Assembly (NCBI GenBank): GCA_963728965.1
Contig: CAVSMH010000012.1
Coordinates: forward strand, 496,001 to 560,000
Reading direction: 5' to 3'
Source of the DNA: DASQZT01 sp963728965
Lineage (GTDB): Bacteria > Acidobacteriota > Terriglobia > Bryobacterales > Bryobacteraceae
DNA length: 64,000 nucleotides
The translations under genes and the position numbers were made by a program. Each line of letters opens with the position of its first letter. The first letter of the stretch is position 1. A model generated the notes under the pieces. That model worked only from the letters and a program-made list of their open reading frames with translations, was not told the origin of the DNA and did not search any database. Below, one piece after another: positions 52,617 to 62,058 of the stretch.

Positions 52617-53879
52617 CTAATTCAGCATGGCGTTCTGCCGCAGGTAAGCGGGGGTGTCGAGGTCGTCCATGTCGAGGATGGGTTCGGCCTCGGCGGCGAG
52701 CATCGCCGGCTCGGGCTCGGGCTGGGCCTGCAAGGCCGCTTCGGGCTCGAGGGCCGGCTCGGATTCCGGCTGCGGCTCGATCCGGCGCGAGGAAGTACGT
52801 TCCACGCGCTCGACGATGGGCGGTGAAAACGGCCGCGACGCGGCGGCGCGCTCGGCTTCCTGGCGTTCCTTGGCGATGCGCATCGACTCCGGCTCGAAGC
52901 CCGTGGCGATCACCGTAATCTTTACGGCATCCCCCATGGCCTCGGTCATCGTAACGCCGAAGTTGATCTGGACATCCTCGCACTCGGCGGCCTCGCGGAT
53001 GATGGAGCAGGCCTCGTTGACTTCGTGTAGGCCGAGCCGGCTGGACCCGATGATGTTGATGAGCACGCAGCGGGAGCCGGCGATGTGAGTGTCTTCGAGC
53101 AGCGGGCAACTGATGGCCTTGCGGGCCGCTTCCACTGCCGCGTCGTCGCCCTTGCCGATCGCCGTTCCCATCATGGCGTAGCCCATGCCGACCATGGTGG
53201 CCTTGATATCGGAGAAGTCGCGATTGATCAGGCCGGGGGTAACGATGATGTCGGTGATGCCCTGCACGGCCTGGCGCAGCAGGTCGTCAGCGACTTTGAA
53301 GGCTTCGAAGAAGCTGGTGCCGCGGGGAACCAGCGTGAGGAGGCGGTCATTGGGAATGGAAATGACCGTATCCACGGTGGACGCCAGTTTGCGCATGCCG
53401 TCATCGGCGATGCGCATGCGGCGCGGACCTTCGAAGCCGAACGGCTTGGTCACCACCGACACGGTGAGGGCGTCCAGCTCCTTGGCCAGGGAAGCGATCA
53501 CCGGCGCAGCGCCGGTGCCGGTGCCGCCGCCCAAGCCGGCAGTGACAAAGACCATGTCGGCGCCCTGCAACATCTCCACCACCTGGTCCGTGTTTTCGAG
53601 CGCCGCCTGCCGCCCGATCTCGGGGTTCGAGCCGGCACCCAGTCCGCTGGTCATCCTGGGCCCGAGCTGAAGCTTGTTGGGCACGTTGCAGGCCGACAGG
53701 GCCTGGAGATCGGTGTTCATTGCATAGAACTCCACTCCGTCCAGGCCTTCCTGCACCATGCGAGCCACCGCATTACATCCGCCGCCGCCAACGCCGACCA
53801 CTTTGATCCGCGTACCGGTGCGGGCTTCTTCTTCGATTTCGTACTTCAGGTCGTCCATATCCGAATCCATCAGCCCCAT
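52617..53879 (-). CDS. ftsZ: Cell division protein FtsZ
   Basis: Tubulin-like GTPase that forms the cytokinetic ring. 420 residues from ATG 53879, preceded by AAGGAGAG at good distance. The GTP loop GLGGGTGTGAAP, the N-terminal VVGVGGGGCNAV and the T7 loop with NRDFSDIKATM are intact. A long Pro/Glu/Ala linker (about 320-405) leads to the conserved C-terminal peptide LDTPAYLRQN that binds FtsA and other partners. It is the last gene of the mur/fts cluster. Confidence 0.97.
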   Translation of the reverse strand: MGLMDSDMDDLKYEIEEEARTGTRIKVVGVGGGGCNAVARMVQEGLDGVEFYAMNTDLQALSACNVPNKLQLGPRMTSGLGAGSNPEIGRQAALENTDQVVEMLQGADMVFVTAGLGGGTGTGAAPVIASLAKELDALTVSVVTKPFGFEGPRRMRIADDGMRKLASTVDTVISIPNDRLLTLVPRGTSFFEAFKVADDLLRQAVQGITDIIVTPGLINRDFSDIKATMVGMGYAMMGTAIGKGDDAAVEAARKAISCPLLEDTHIAGSRCVLINIIGSSRLGLHEVNEACSIIREAAECEDVQINFGVTMTEAMGDAVKITVIATGFEPESMRIAKERQEAERAAASRPFSPPIVERVERTSSRRIEPQPESEPALEPEAALQAQPEPEPAMLAAEAEPILDMDDLDTPAYLRQNAMLN

Positions 53880-53924
53880 ATTTGCTCTCCTTGGTTCCAC
53901 CACCGCCGCACCCCTGGGGCGCGG

Positions 53925-55124
53925 TTACCGCAACATCCGACTCAACCAACCCGCCGATTCCCTCTGATACTCCGACTGCGATTTCAATTTGGCGGAATAC
54001 ATGGCCAACCCGGCGGCGGTACACCACTCCGGGTCGTTCAACGTCTCCGGCCAGTGCTGAATTCCGAAGGCCAGCCCGAATCGCGCCTGGCACTGCAACT
54101 CCTGCTCGGCGATGTCGCAGAGATCGGGCAGTTTGGCGGCGGCGCCGGTCAGGAATACGCCGCCCAGCAGCGCGCGCTCCATGCCGACGCGGACGAGCTC
54201 GCCGCGCACGTACCGGAACATCTCTCGCGCGCGCGCTTCGAGGATCTGATTTACGAAGCGGCGACCGGCCTGGCGCGCCTCGCGATTGTCCGGCGTCGGG
54301 AGCTCGACAATGGCGTTGTCGGGGCTGCTTTCGCCGAGGGCGCAGCCGAACTCGAGCTTCACCATCTCGGCATCCTCGAAGCTGAGGCAGAGGCCCTGGG
54401 CGAGATCGCGGGTAAAGTGGTCGCCGCAAATGCGGACGGTGGAGGCGAGGTGCATCGAATCGCCGTAGTACACCACCAGCTCGGTGGACTGCGAGCCGAT
54501 ATCGACCACGGCGATGCCTTCGCGGCGCTCCTCGGGCAAGACCGCGGCATAACACGCCGCCACCGCTTCGAAGACGGTTTCCTCGACCAGCAGGTGGGCC
54601 TGGTTGACGGCGCCCACCAGGGCGTTGTGCTCCTGCAAGGAGGCGGTGATCAGGTGAACGTTGATCTCCAGCCGGGAGGCCAGCATCTTGCGCGGATCGC
54701 GGTGGCCGGGGTGATCGTCGATGACGAAATCCTGGGGGAACATTTGCAGGATCATGCGGTCTTCCTGCAACTGGACGCGGGAGGCGCGGTCGACCACACG
54801 GTTGACATCGCGCTGCTCGACTTCGCGAACGTGGCCCAGTTCCGCCACGCCGCGGCCATTGGCGCCGCGGACGGTGAGCCCGCCCATGCCGACCACGGCG
54901 GATTCGATGGAGACGCCGGCGACGGCCTCGGCTTCACGGAGGGCGGCCAGGATGGAATCGGTGACGGCTTTCTGGTCGGCGATTTTGCCGCGGATCCAAC
55001 CCTGCGATTCGACGGCGGCACAACCCAGGAATCGAATCCGGCTCTCTTCGAGAACGCAGATCACCAGGCGGGTCTGGCGGCCACCCGCGTCGAGTCCAAC
55101 TGCGTAAATCGGTTTCGCTGCCAT
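53925..55124 (-). CDS. ftsA: Cell division protein FtsA
   Basis: Actin-fold ATPase that ties FtsZ to the membrane. 399 residues. The phosphate loops are recognisable in VGLDAGGRQTRLVI and VVDIGSQSTELVVYYG. The 1C domain is present between them, and the adenosine motif GGVFLTGAAAKLPDL follows. The C-terminus ends in a short amphipathic stretch (ESAGWLSRMLR) that should insert in the membrane. It lies 45 bases before ftsZ and six after ftsQ. Confidence 0.94.
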   Translation of the reverse strand: MAAKPIYAVGLDAGGRQTRLVICVLEESRIRFLGCAAVESQGWIRGKIADQKAVTDSILAALREAEAVAGVSIESAVVGMGGLTVRGANGRGVAELGHVREVEQRDVNRVVDRASRVQLQEDRMILQMFPQDFVIDDHPGHRDPRKMLASRLEINVHLITASLQEHNALVGAVNQAHLLVEETVFEAVAACYAAVLPEERREGIAVVDIGSQSTELVVYYGDSMHLASTVRICGDHFTRDLAQGLCLSFEDAEMVKLEFGCALGESSPDNAIVELPTPDNREARQAGRRFVNQILEARAREMFRYVRGELVRVGMERALLGGVFLTGAAAKLPDLCDIAEQELQCQARFGLAFGIQHWPETLNDPEWCTAAGLAMYSAKLKSQSEYQRESAGWLSRMLR

Positions 55125-55130
55125 GGGACC

Positions 55131-55901
55131 CTAATCCTCTGCTGCAATGCGGTCAGCCAACCGCAGATCAAACACCTTGACTCCCGGGGAGCGCCTCTGC
55201 ATTTCCGGGTAGTGAACGACGAAATTCCGATAGCGCCGGGCGAAGTGGTCATCGCCCAGGATCAACTCGACGGCGCGGTTCTCGATCCTGGCGACAACGC
55301 GGATGTTCTCGCAATCGGCGGCATTGACCTCGGAGACGTCGCGGGCCGAGTCGCCCAGGTCGGCGAGGACGCGAAGCAGGCACCGGACGCGCTCGGCGCG
55401 GCGCAGTTCCGGCTCGTCCTGGCGCACGCCCCGGAGCACGGGAAACGCGAAGCGAGCCTGCCCGGCGGGAGGAGCGAGCAGCACGCCGTGGGCATCGATG
55501 AGCAGGACGCCGGAGGGGAAGTTCACAAACGCGACCGGCTTGCGCTCGCGAACCCGCACCAGGAGGCGGTTGGGCCACAGGCGGGAAACGGAGGCATTTT
55601 CCACCCAGTCAATGGCGAGGAGGTGGCGCCGGCGCTCGGCCAGCGGGACGGAGAAGATGCTGCGGCCGAAATCGGCGGCGAACACGCGCATCACCCTGGA
55701 GCGGGAAGCGTGGTTGAGTCCTTCGACGACGAAGGCTCCGGTGGCGTCTCGAGAGAGCGCGAACCGCGGATCGTTGAGGGCGAAATCGCGGGCCTTGTAA
55801 GCCGCCATGGAGGTGGAGACGCAGGCCGCCAGAACGCCCACCAGGGCGAACCAGAATCGCCAGTGAATGCCGCGGCCGGATTTTTTGGTTTCGCGCGCCA
55901 T
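55131..55901 (-). CDS. ftsQ: Cell division protein FtsQ
   Basis: Bitopic division protein of 256 residues: a short basic cytoplasmic tail, one membrane helix (about 15-33, FWFALVGVLAACVSTSM), a POTRA domain (about 55-125, with VEGLNHASRSRVMRVFAADFG) and a beta domain. It recruits FtsB, FtsL and later proteins to the septum. It begins one base after murC ends and precedes ftsA, the normal order. Sequence conservation in this family is low; context supports the call. Confidence 0.88.
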   Translation of the reverse strand: MARETKKSGRGIHWRFWFALVGVLAACVSTSMAAYKARDFALNDPRFALSRDATGAFVVEGLNHASRSRVMRVFAADFGRSIFSVPLAERRRHLLAIDWVENASVSRLWPNRLLVRVRERKPVAFVNFPSGVLLIDAHGVLLAPPAGQARFAFPVLRGVRQDEPELRRAERVRCLLRVLADLGDSARDVSEVNAADCENIRVVARIENRAVELILGDDHFARRYRNFVVHYPEMQRRSPGVKVFDLRLADRIAAED

Positions 55902-55902
55902 A

Positions 55903-57288
55903 TCAGTGGACCTGCCGCTCCCTCAATCCGGCCAAGACCTGTTCGCCGGCCTGCCACACGTTGCCGGCGCCCAGAGTCAAGACCAGGTCGCCATCGCGAG
56001 CCACGCCGAGCAGGGCCTCCACGCCGTGCGCCATGCTGCCGGCGAAGTGGGCGCCGCGATGGCCGAACTGGCGGATGCGCTCGACCAGGGCCTCGGCCGA
56101 AACGCCCTCGATGGGCATTTCCGAGGCGGCATAAATGTCCAGGACGAACAGGTTGTCGCAGGCGAAGAATGCGCGCGCGAAATCGTCCATCAGGTGCAGG
56201 ACGCGGGTATAGCGGTGCGGTTGAAACAGCACGTGAATGCGGCGGAAGCCGCACTGGCGGGCACCGTCGAGGGTGGCACGGATTTCGGTGGGGTGGTGGC
56301 CGTAGTCATCGACCACGGTGACGCCGTCCTCCCGCCCGCGGACCTGGAAGCGGCGGTCCACGCCGCTGAAGCTGGCCAGGGCTTCGCGAATGGTGTCCGG
56401 CTTGACTTCGAGCTCGAGCGCGACGGCGACCGCGGCCATGGCGTTGAGCACGTTGTGGCTGCCGGGAATGTGGAGGTGAAAACGCCCCAGGTCGGTGGTA
56501 CGGTAGCGCAGACGGAAGTCGCTGGCGAAGTGGCCGCAGCCGATGTCGGAGGCTTCCATGTCGGCCTGCGCGGTGGTGCCGTAGGCGATGGTGCGGCGGC
56601 GGATCGCCGGCAGAATGCTCTGCACGTTGGGGTCGTCCAGGCAGACAATGACGGCGCCGTAGAACGGCACCTTGTTGACGAATTCGATAAACGCGTCGCG
56701 AATGGCGTCGAGCGAGGGATAGTGATCCAGGTGTTCGCGATCGATGTTGGTGACCACGGCGACAATGGGCGCGAGTTTGAGGAACGAACCGTCGCTCTCG
56801 TCCGATTCGACCAGCAGGAAATCGCTGTGCCCGACGCGAGCACTGGAACCGCCCATGGTGCCCACGCGGCCGCCCACCACCACGGTGGGGTCGAGGCCGG
56901 CGCAATTCAGGATGGTGGCGGTCATGGAGGTGGTGGTGGTCTTGCCGTGGCTGCCGGCAACCGCGATGCCGTACTTCAGCCGCATCAGCTCGGCCAGCAG
57001 TTCGCCACGCGGGATGACGGGGATTTGAAGACGGCGGGCCTCCTGCACCTCGGGATTCTGCTCATCGACGGCGGAACTGACCACCAGGGCGCGGGCGCCG
57101 GTGATGTTGGCGGAGTCGTGACCCTCGTAGATGCGGGCTCCCATGGCCGAGAGCCGGTCGGTGATGGGTGAGAGTTTCAGATCGGAGCCGCTGATCTGGT
57201 AGCCGAGATTCAGCAGCACCTCGGCAATTCCGCTCATACCAATACCGCCGATACCGGTGAAGTGCAGGTGCTGGGGACGGAAAAACAT
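55903..57288 (-). CDS. murC: UDP-N-acetylmuramate--L-alanine ligase
   Basis: Adds the first amino acid to UDP-MurNAc. 461 residues; the N-terminal UDP-binding motif is GIGGIGMSGIAEVL, the ATP loop AGSHGKTTTTSM, and the metal region ESDESDGSFL. AAGGAA precedes ATG 57288. In many bacteria murB and ddl follow murC; here ftsQ follows after one base, so both genes have moved or are absent from this cluster. Confidence 0.96.
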   Translation of the reverse strand: MFFRPQHLHFTGIGGIGMSGIAEVLLNLGYQISGSDLKLSPITDRLSAMGARIYEGHDSANITGARALVVSSAVDEQNPEVQEARRLQIPVIPRGELLAELMRLKYGIAVAGSHGKTTTTSMTATILNCAGLDPTVVVGGRVGTMGGSSARVGHSDFLLVESDESDGSFLKLAPIVAVVTNIDREHLDHYPSLDAIRDAFIEFVNKVPFYGAVIVCLDDPNVQSILPAIRRRTIAYGTTAQADMEASDIGCGHFASDFRLRYRTTDLGRFHLHIPGSHNVLNAMAAVAVALELEVKPDTIREALASFSGVDRRFQVRGREDGVTVVDDYGHHPTEIRATLDGARQCGFRRIHVLFQPHRYTRVLHLMDDFARAFFACDNLFVLDIYAASEMPIEGVSAEALVERIRQFGHRGAHFAGSMAHGVEALLGVARDGDLVLTLGAGNVWQAGEQVLAGLRERQVH

Positions 57289-57341
57289 TTCCTTAACGTA
57301 TTGTTCCGGCTCGCGGGTCTGCTGTCAATTGAAATCTGCTG

Positions 57342-58409
57342 CTACCCGCGGGCCACCTCCTCTAAAATGTCTGCTGCCTTCCGTGCGGCGCCGGGTTGGG
57401 CGAGCCGGCGCGCGGCGTCGCCCATGCGCTCGAGGGCGTCCGGGGAACGGGCGAGCTCGAGAATGGTTTCGGCCAGCTTCTCGCCGGTCAGATCCCGATC
57501 GCGAATCCGGCGAGCCGCGCCGGCGCGCTCCATGGCTTCGGCGTTGCGGGTCTGGTGGTCGTCCGCCGCGAAAGGAAAGGGCACCAGGACGGCGGGTTTC
57601 CCGGCGGCAGCGAGTTCGGAAACGGCGCCCGCGCCGGAGCGGCAGACCACCAGGTCGGCTTCGCGAAAGGCGCCGGGCATATCGTTAATAAAAGATACGA
57701 CCTCGCCCGGTATTCCGCAACGGGTCATGTCCTGGGCCATGGCATCGGCGGCGGCGCGCCCGGCCTGGTGCACGATGCGCACGGGCAGACCGGCTTTTTG
57801 AAACAATGGCCAGCTTCCCCTGGCCGCGTGGTTGAGCGTCTTCGACCCCTGGCTGCCGCCGGTGATTAAGATGCTGAGCACCTCGCCGCGCGGTTTGGGG
57901 GGGATCCGGAAGAACTCTTCGCGGACGGGCAGGCCGGTGAGTTGGGTCCGGCCGCGGGGAAACCGCGCGGCGGTTTCGGGAAAGGAGATGAGCGCGCGGG
58001 TGACGAACCGGCCGATGATGCGGTTGGTGAAGCCGGGCACGGCGTTGGGTTCCATGACCACCACCGGCACGCGGCGCAGCAGCGCGGCCATGACCGGCGG
58101 GCCGGCGACGTAGCCGCCCATGCTGAAGACGGCGGCGGCGCCGCGCACCAGGCGGTCGCATCCGGCCGTGGTGAAGGGCAGCCGGACCAGCGTGGCGATC
58201 GCCTTGCGCAGGCCGACGCGGTTCAAGCCGCCGATATCGATCCGCTCGAAATCGAAGCCTTCCGCCGGAACCAGCCTGGCCTCGATGCCCCGTTCGGTGC
58301 CGACAAAGGTCGCGTGGTGGCCGCGCTCGTGCAATTCGCGCGCTACGGCCAGCGCCGGGATCACGTGGCCGCCAGTGCCTCCGCCCGCCATCAGAAACGT
58401 TTTCCCCAC
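57342..58409 (-). CDS. murG: UDP-GlcNAc--undecaprenyl-pyrophosphoryl-MurNAc-pentapeptide transferase
   Basis: Makes lipid II by adding GlcNAc to lipid I at the inner membrane face. 355 residues, GT-B fold. The N-terminal donor loop MAGGGTGGHVIPALAVAREL and the C-terminal ADLVVCRSGAGAVSELAAAGKP block are diagnostic. Translation starts at GTG 58409, which directly follows the ftsW TAA. A 53-base gap separates it from murC. Confidence 0.96.
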   Translation of the reverse strand: MGKTFLMAGGGTGGHVIPALAVARELHERGHHATFVGTERGIEARLVPAEGFDFERIDIGGLNRVGLRKAIATLVRLPFTTAGCDRLVRGAAAVFSMGGYVAGPPVMAALLRRVPVVVMEPNAVPGFTNRIIGRFVTRALISFPETAARFPRGRTQLTGLPVREEFFRIPPKPRGEVLSILITGGSQGSKTLNHAARGSWPLFQKAGLPVRIVHQAGRAAADAMAQDMTRCGIPGEVVSFINDMPGAFREADLVVCRSGAGAVSELAAAGKPAVLVPFPFAADDHQTRNAEAMERAGAARRIRDRDLTGEKLAETILELARSPDALERMGDAARRLAQPGAARKAADILEEVARG

Positions 58410-59561
58410 TTATCCCGCATGCTCCGCCACATTCATCAGGATTCCCAGCAAGACCAGCGTGCTGAGCAGCGAACTGCCGCCGTAGCTGATCATGGGCAGG
58501 GGGATGCCCTTGGTGGGCATCATGCCCAGCACCACGCTCATGTTGACCAGCCCCTGGATGACCACCACCACGGTCACGCCGAGCGCCAGGTAGCGCCCGA
58601 AATCGTCCTTGATCAGCCAGGCGGCGCGGATCCCCCGCCAGAAGATCACGCCGAAGCCGATCAGGACGGCCGAGGCTCCGAACAGCCCGAGTTCCTCGCC
58701 CACCACGGCGTAGATGAAATCGGTATGCGCTTCGGGAAGGTAGAGCAGCTTCTGGCGGCCGTTCATCAAGCCGAGTCCGGGGAGCCCGCCGGCGCCCACC
58801 GCGATCTTGGCCTGCTCGGACTGATAGTTGGGGTCGCGGGTAGCGAGCGATTTTTCCATGCGCGAGCGAATGGTGCCATGGGTATCGAAGCGGGCGATGA
58901 GCTTGAATTGCGGGTCGATGAAATGAACCACGCGCGCCAGCCGGTAGGGCTGGAGGATCACGAAAATCAGCACCCCCACCGCGGCCACGCCGGCCACGAT
59001 GGCACAGTAGCGCCACTCCAGGCCGGCGACGAAGAATACGACCGCGGCGGTCAGGCCGAGCACGACGGCCGTGCCGAGGTCGGCCACCACGACTCCGAGG
59101 ATCACGGATCCGACCGCCAGGGCGGCGCTGTTCAGGGTGTAGCGGCGGTTGTTGATGGCGCGGGCGCGCCAGGTTACGAAGAACGCCAGGAAGACCACCA
59201 AGGCGGGCTTGGCCAGCTCGGAAGGCTGCACGCCGACGGGGCCGCCGAGGCGCAGCCAGCGGTGATGGGTGGAATCGACGAAGAAGACCGCCACCAGCAG
59301 GAGCAGCACGATGCCGATGGCACCGAACGCCACGGCGGCGCTGTGCAGTTTGCGGTAGCTGGTCTTCTTGAGCATCATCATGGCGAGCACAGCCACCGCC
59401 GCCCACTCCGCCTGCCGCGCCACGAAATGCCAGGTGGATCCGAAGCGGGGGTCCATTTTCGCGGTAATCGAGGATGCGCTGTACAGGATGAGCATCCCGA
59501 GCGAGACCATCACCAGGACGGTGAAGAACAGGATCCAATCGGTCTTGAGTCTCTGCGACAT
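58410..59561 (-). CDS. ftsW: SEDS-family septal peptidoglycan polymerase FtsW
   Basis: Membrane glycosyltransferase of 383 residues with about ten helices that polymerises lipid II at the septum with FtsI. The start is ATG 59561 with GGAGAG upstream. The early block LGMLILYSASS, the periplasmic loop region MEKSLATRDPNYQSEQAKIAV and the C-terminal KGIPLPMISYGGSSLLSTL are typical SEDS signatures. Position between murD and murG identifies it as FtsW rather than RodA. Confidence 0.94.
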   Translation of the reverse strand: MSQRLKTDWILFFTVLVMVSLGMLILYSASSITAKMDPRFGSTWHFVARQAEWAAVAVLAMMMLKKTSYRKLHSAAVAFGAIGIVLLLLVAVFFVDSTHHRWLRLGGPVGVQPSELAKPALVVFLAFFVTWRARAINNRRYTLNSAALAVGSVILGVVVADLGTAVVLGLTAAVVFFVAGLEWRYCAIVAGVAAVGVLIFVILQPYRLARVVHFIDPQFKLIARFDTHGTIRSRMEKSLATRDPNYQSEQAKIAVGAGGLPGLGLMNGRQKLLYLPEAHTDFIYAVVGEELGLFGASAVLIGFGVIFWRGIRAAWLIKDDFGRYLALGVTVVVVIQGLVNMSVVLGMMPTKGIPLPMISYGGSSLLSTLVLLGILMNVAEHAG

Positions 59562-59562
59562 A

Positions 59563-60912
59563 TCACTCTCCGGGCGGCAACTGGCTGACGATCTGTTTGA
59601 ACATTTCGCCGCGATGTTCGAAACTGCGGAACTGGTCGAAGCTGGCGCAGGCGGGGGCCAGCAGCACGGTGTCTCCCGGGACGGCGTGGGCGAAGGCGTA
59701 GGCGACGGCGGCGTCCAGGGTAGCGGAATCGACCAGGGGAACGGCTCCATCGAGCTGGGCGGCAATTTTGGCGGCGGCCGCGCCGATCAGCAATGCGGCA
59801 TGGGCCTTGTCAGCCAGCGGCTGCCGGAGGGCGGCATAGTTCAAGCCCTTGTCCTTGCCCCCCAAAATGATCCACAGGCCACCCGCGAAGGCATCCACGG
59901 CCTTGAGCGTGGCATCGACGCTGGTGGCTTTGGAATCGTTGTAGAAGTCGATTCCGCGGATGCGCCGCACAAACTCCAGGCGGTGTTCCACGGCGCGAAA
60001 CGTCCGCACGGCGGCGGCGATGGCCTGGTGGGAGACTCCGGCGCGCGCCGATGCGATGGAGGCCGCGAGCACGTTTTCGACATTGTGGAGGCCGCGAATG
60101 GGGATCTCGCCGGCGGTCATGAGCGGCTTGCCATCGAGCACCAGCTTGCCGGCGCACAGGCTCGCGCCGGGCGCCACGTTGCGACGGCTGCTGAACCACT
60201 GGGCGGTGGCGGCGGTCCGTGCGGCGTAGGCGACACAGACGGGGTCTTCCGCGTTGAGCACGGCGAAATCGCCCGGGCGTTGGGTTTCGAACAGACGGCC
60301 CTTGGCGGCGGCGTAATTTTCGAAGGTGTGGTGGCGGTCGAGGTGGTTCTGGGTGACGTTCAGCGCCAGGCCGATGTGGGCGCGGAATCCGGCGATGGTC
60401 TCGAGCTGGAAGCTGGACAGCTCCAGCACGTTCCAGCCGTCGGCGCGCGAGCTGCCGATCATGGCGGTAACCGGAGTGCCGATATTGCCGCCGACCTGGA
60501 CGGGCAGCCCGGCCTCATGCAGGATGTGGCCGATCAGGCTGGTGGTGGTGGTCTTCCCATTGGAGCCGGTGATGCCGATGTGGGTGCCGCGCAGAAACGG
60601 CGCTGCCAGTTCCACCTCGCCCACCACGCGCACGCCGCGACGGCGCGCCTCGACCAGGGGGGGAAGGTCGAACGGCACGTCCGGGGAGAGGACGATGAGA
60701 TCGCACCCGACGAAGACTTCGGGGGTCTGCGCCTGGAACGGAATGTCGAGGCGGTGGAGCGTTTCCCGCGCCTCGGGAAGCTGGTCGAGGGGCTTCAGGT
60801 CGGTGGCGCGCACCGCGGCACCGTGGCGGGCGAGCAGTTCCGCCGAGGCGATGCCGGACTTCTTCATGCCGACGACCAGCGCGTGGGTGCCTTTCCAATC
60901 CATGGCGGTCAT
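59563..60912 (-). CDS. murD: UDP-N-acetylmuramoylalanine--D-glutamate ligase
   Basis: Adds D-glutamate to the stem peptide. 449 residues. The UDP-binding part is at the N-terminus (THALVVGMKKSGIASAELL), the ATP loop is GSNGKTTTTSL and a later block is NDSKATSVDATLKA. The start ATG 60912 overlaps the mraY stop (ATGA); a second in-frame ATG lies three codons further on. Two bases separate its stop from the ftsW start region. Confidence 0.96.
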   Translation of the reverse strand: MTAMDWKGTHALVVGMKKSGIASAELLARHGAAVRATDLKPLDQLPEARETLHRLDIPFQAQTPEVFVGCDLIVLSPDVPFDLPPLVEARRRGVRVVGEVELAAPFLRGTHIGITGSNGKTTTTSLIGHILHEAGLPVQVGGNIGTPVTAMIGSSRADGWNVLELSSFQLETIAGFRAHIGLALNVTQNHLDRHHTFENYAAAKGRLFETQRPGDFAVLNAEDPVCVAYAARTAATAQWFSSRRNVAPGASLCAGKLVLDGKPLMTAGEIPIRGLHNVENVLAASIASARAGVSHQAIAAAVRTFRAVEHRLEFVRRIRGIDFYNDSKATSVDATLKAVDAFAGGLWIILGGKDKGLNYAALRQPLADKAHAALLIGAAAAKIAAQLDGAVPLVDSATLDAAVAYAFAHAVPGDTVLLAPACASFDQFRSFEHRGEMFKQIVSQLPPGE

Positions 60913-62045
60913 CTGAGTTTCAGCGTGGTCAGCGCGAACAGGGCCAGCACGAGGCCGGCGATCCAGAAGCGCGCGATGATCTTGGATTCGGTCCAGCCGA
61001 GGGCTTCGAAATGGTGATGCAGGGGCGCCATCTTGAAGATGCGCTTGCCGCCGCGCAGCTTGAAGCTTCCCACCTGGAGGATGACCGAGACCGCTTCGAG
61101 AATGAAAATTCCACCGATGAAGACGAGCAGGATTTCCTGTTTGATGAGGACCGCCACCACGGCCATGGCGCCGCCCAGGCCCAACGAGCCGACATCGCCC
61201 ATGAAGATTTCCGCGGGATGGGCGTTGTACCAGAGGAAGCCCAGGCTGGCGCCGGTCATCGAGCCGCAGAAGATGGTGAGCTCGGAGGTATGGCTGTTAC
61301 GGGCCAGCTGCAGGTATTCGGCCAGGGTGGCGTGGCCGCCGGCGTAGGTCAAGATGGTGAGCGCGCCGGCGGCGATGACCATGAGGCCGATGGCGAGGCC
61401 ATCCAGACCGTCGGTGAGGTTGACCGCATTGGATGCGAATACCACGACCAGGGCGACGAAGATGCAGAACGGCGCCACGCCCAGCAGGTAGGTCCACGGG
61501 TTGGTGAGGAGGGATTCGAGAAGCAGCGACGGTTTGAACTGCTTGAAGAACGGCACGTTCATGTTGGTGGAGAAGTCTCCGTAGGCCCGCATGACGAGGA
61601 GAACGGCCGCAAACGCGAAGCCCATGATGAACTGGTAGACGAGCTTGCGCTTTCCCGACAGGCCGAGATTGCGGCGGCGGCTGATTTTGGCGTAGTCGTC
61701 GAGGAAGCCGATCCAGCCGTATCCGAGCAGCGCCGCAATGGCGATCCACACGTAGGGATAGCGCAGGTCGGCCCAGAGCAGCGTTGGAATGACGATGGAA
61801 ATAATGATGAGCACGCCGCCCATGGTGGGCGTCCCGGCTTTCTTCTGGTGCGACTTGGGACCCTCTTCGCGAATGAACTGGCCGATCTGAAACTGGCGCA
61901 GCTTGCCGATGAGCCAAGGTCCCAGGGCGATACAGAGGAACAGGGCGGTGATGCTGGCAAACGCCGTGCGGAAGGTGGTATAGCGGAAAACACGAAACGG
62001 GCTGGCGTAGTGATAGAGCCATTCATAGAGCAGGTAGTAGAGCAT
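60909..62045 (-). CDS. mraY: Phospho-N-acetylmuramoyl-pentapeptide-transferase
   Basis: Ten-helix membrane enzyme of 378 residues that makes lipid I from UDP-MurNAc-pentapeptide and undecaprenyl phosphate. The start is set at ATG 62045 because MLYYLLYEWLYHYASPF is the usual N-terminus. Catalytic acids lie in FLDDYAKI, VNLTDGLDGLA and FMGDVGSLGLG, and APLHHHFEALGW is the conserved cytoplasmic loop. It lies 13 bases after murF and overlaps murD. Confidence 0.96.
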   Translation of the reverse strand: MLYYLLYEWLYHYASPFRVFRYTTFRTAFASITALFLCIALGPWLIGKLRQFQIGQFIREEGPKSHQKKAGTPTMGGVLIIISIVIPTLLWADLRYPYVWIAIAALLGYGWIGFLDDYAKISRRRNLGLSGKRKLVYQFIMGFAFAAVLLVMRAYGDFSTNMNVPFFKQFKPSLLLESLLTNPWTYLLGVAPFCIFVALVVVFASNAVNLTDGLDGLAIGLMVIAAGALTILTYAGGHATLAEYLQLARNSHTSELTIFCGSMTGASLGFLWYNAHPAEIFMGDVGSLGLGGAMAVVAVLIKQEILLVFIGGIFILEAVSVILQVGSFKLRGGKRIFKMAPLHHHFEALGWTESKIIARFWIAGLVLALFALTTLKLR

Positions 62046-62058
62046 GGTCAGGCCGGCC

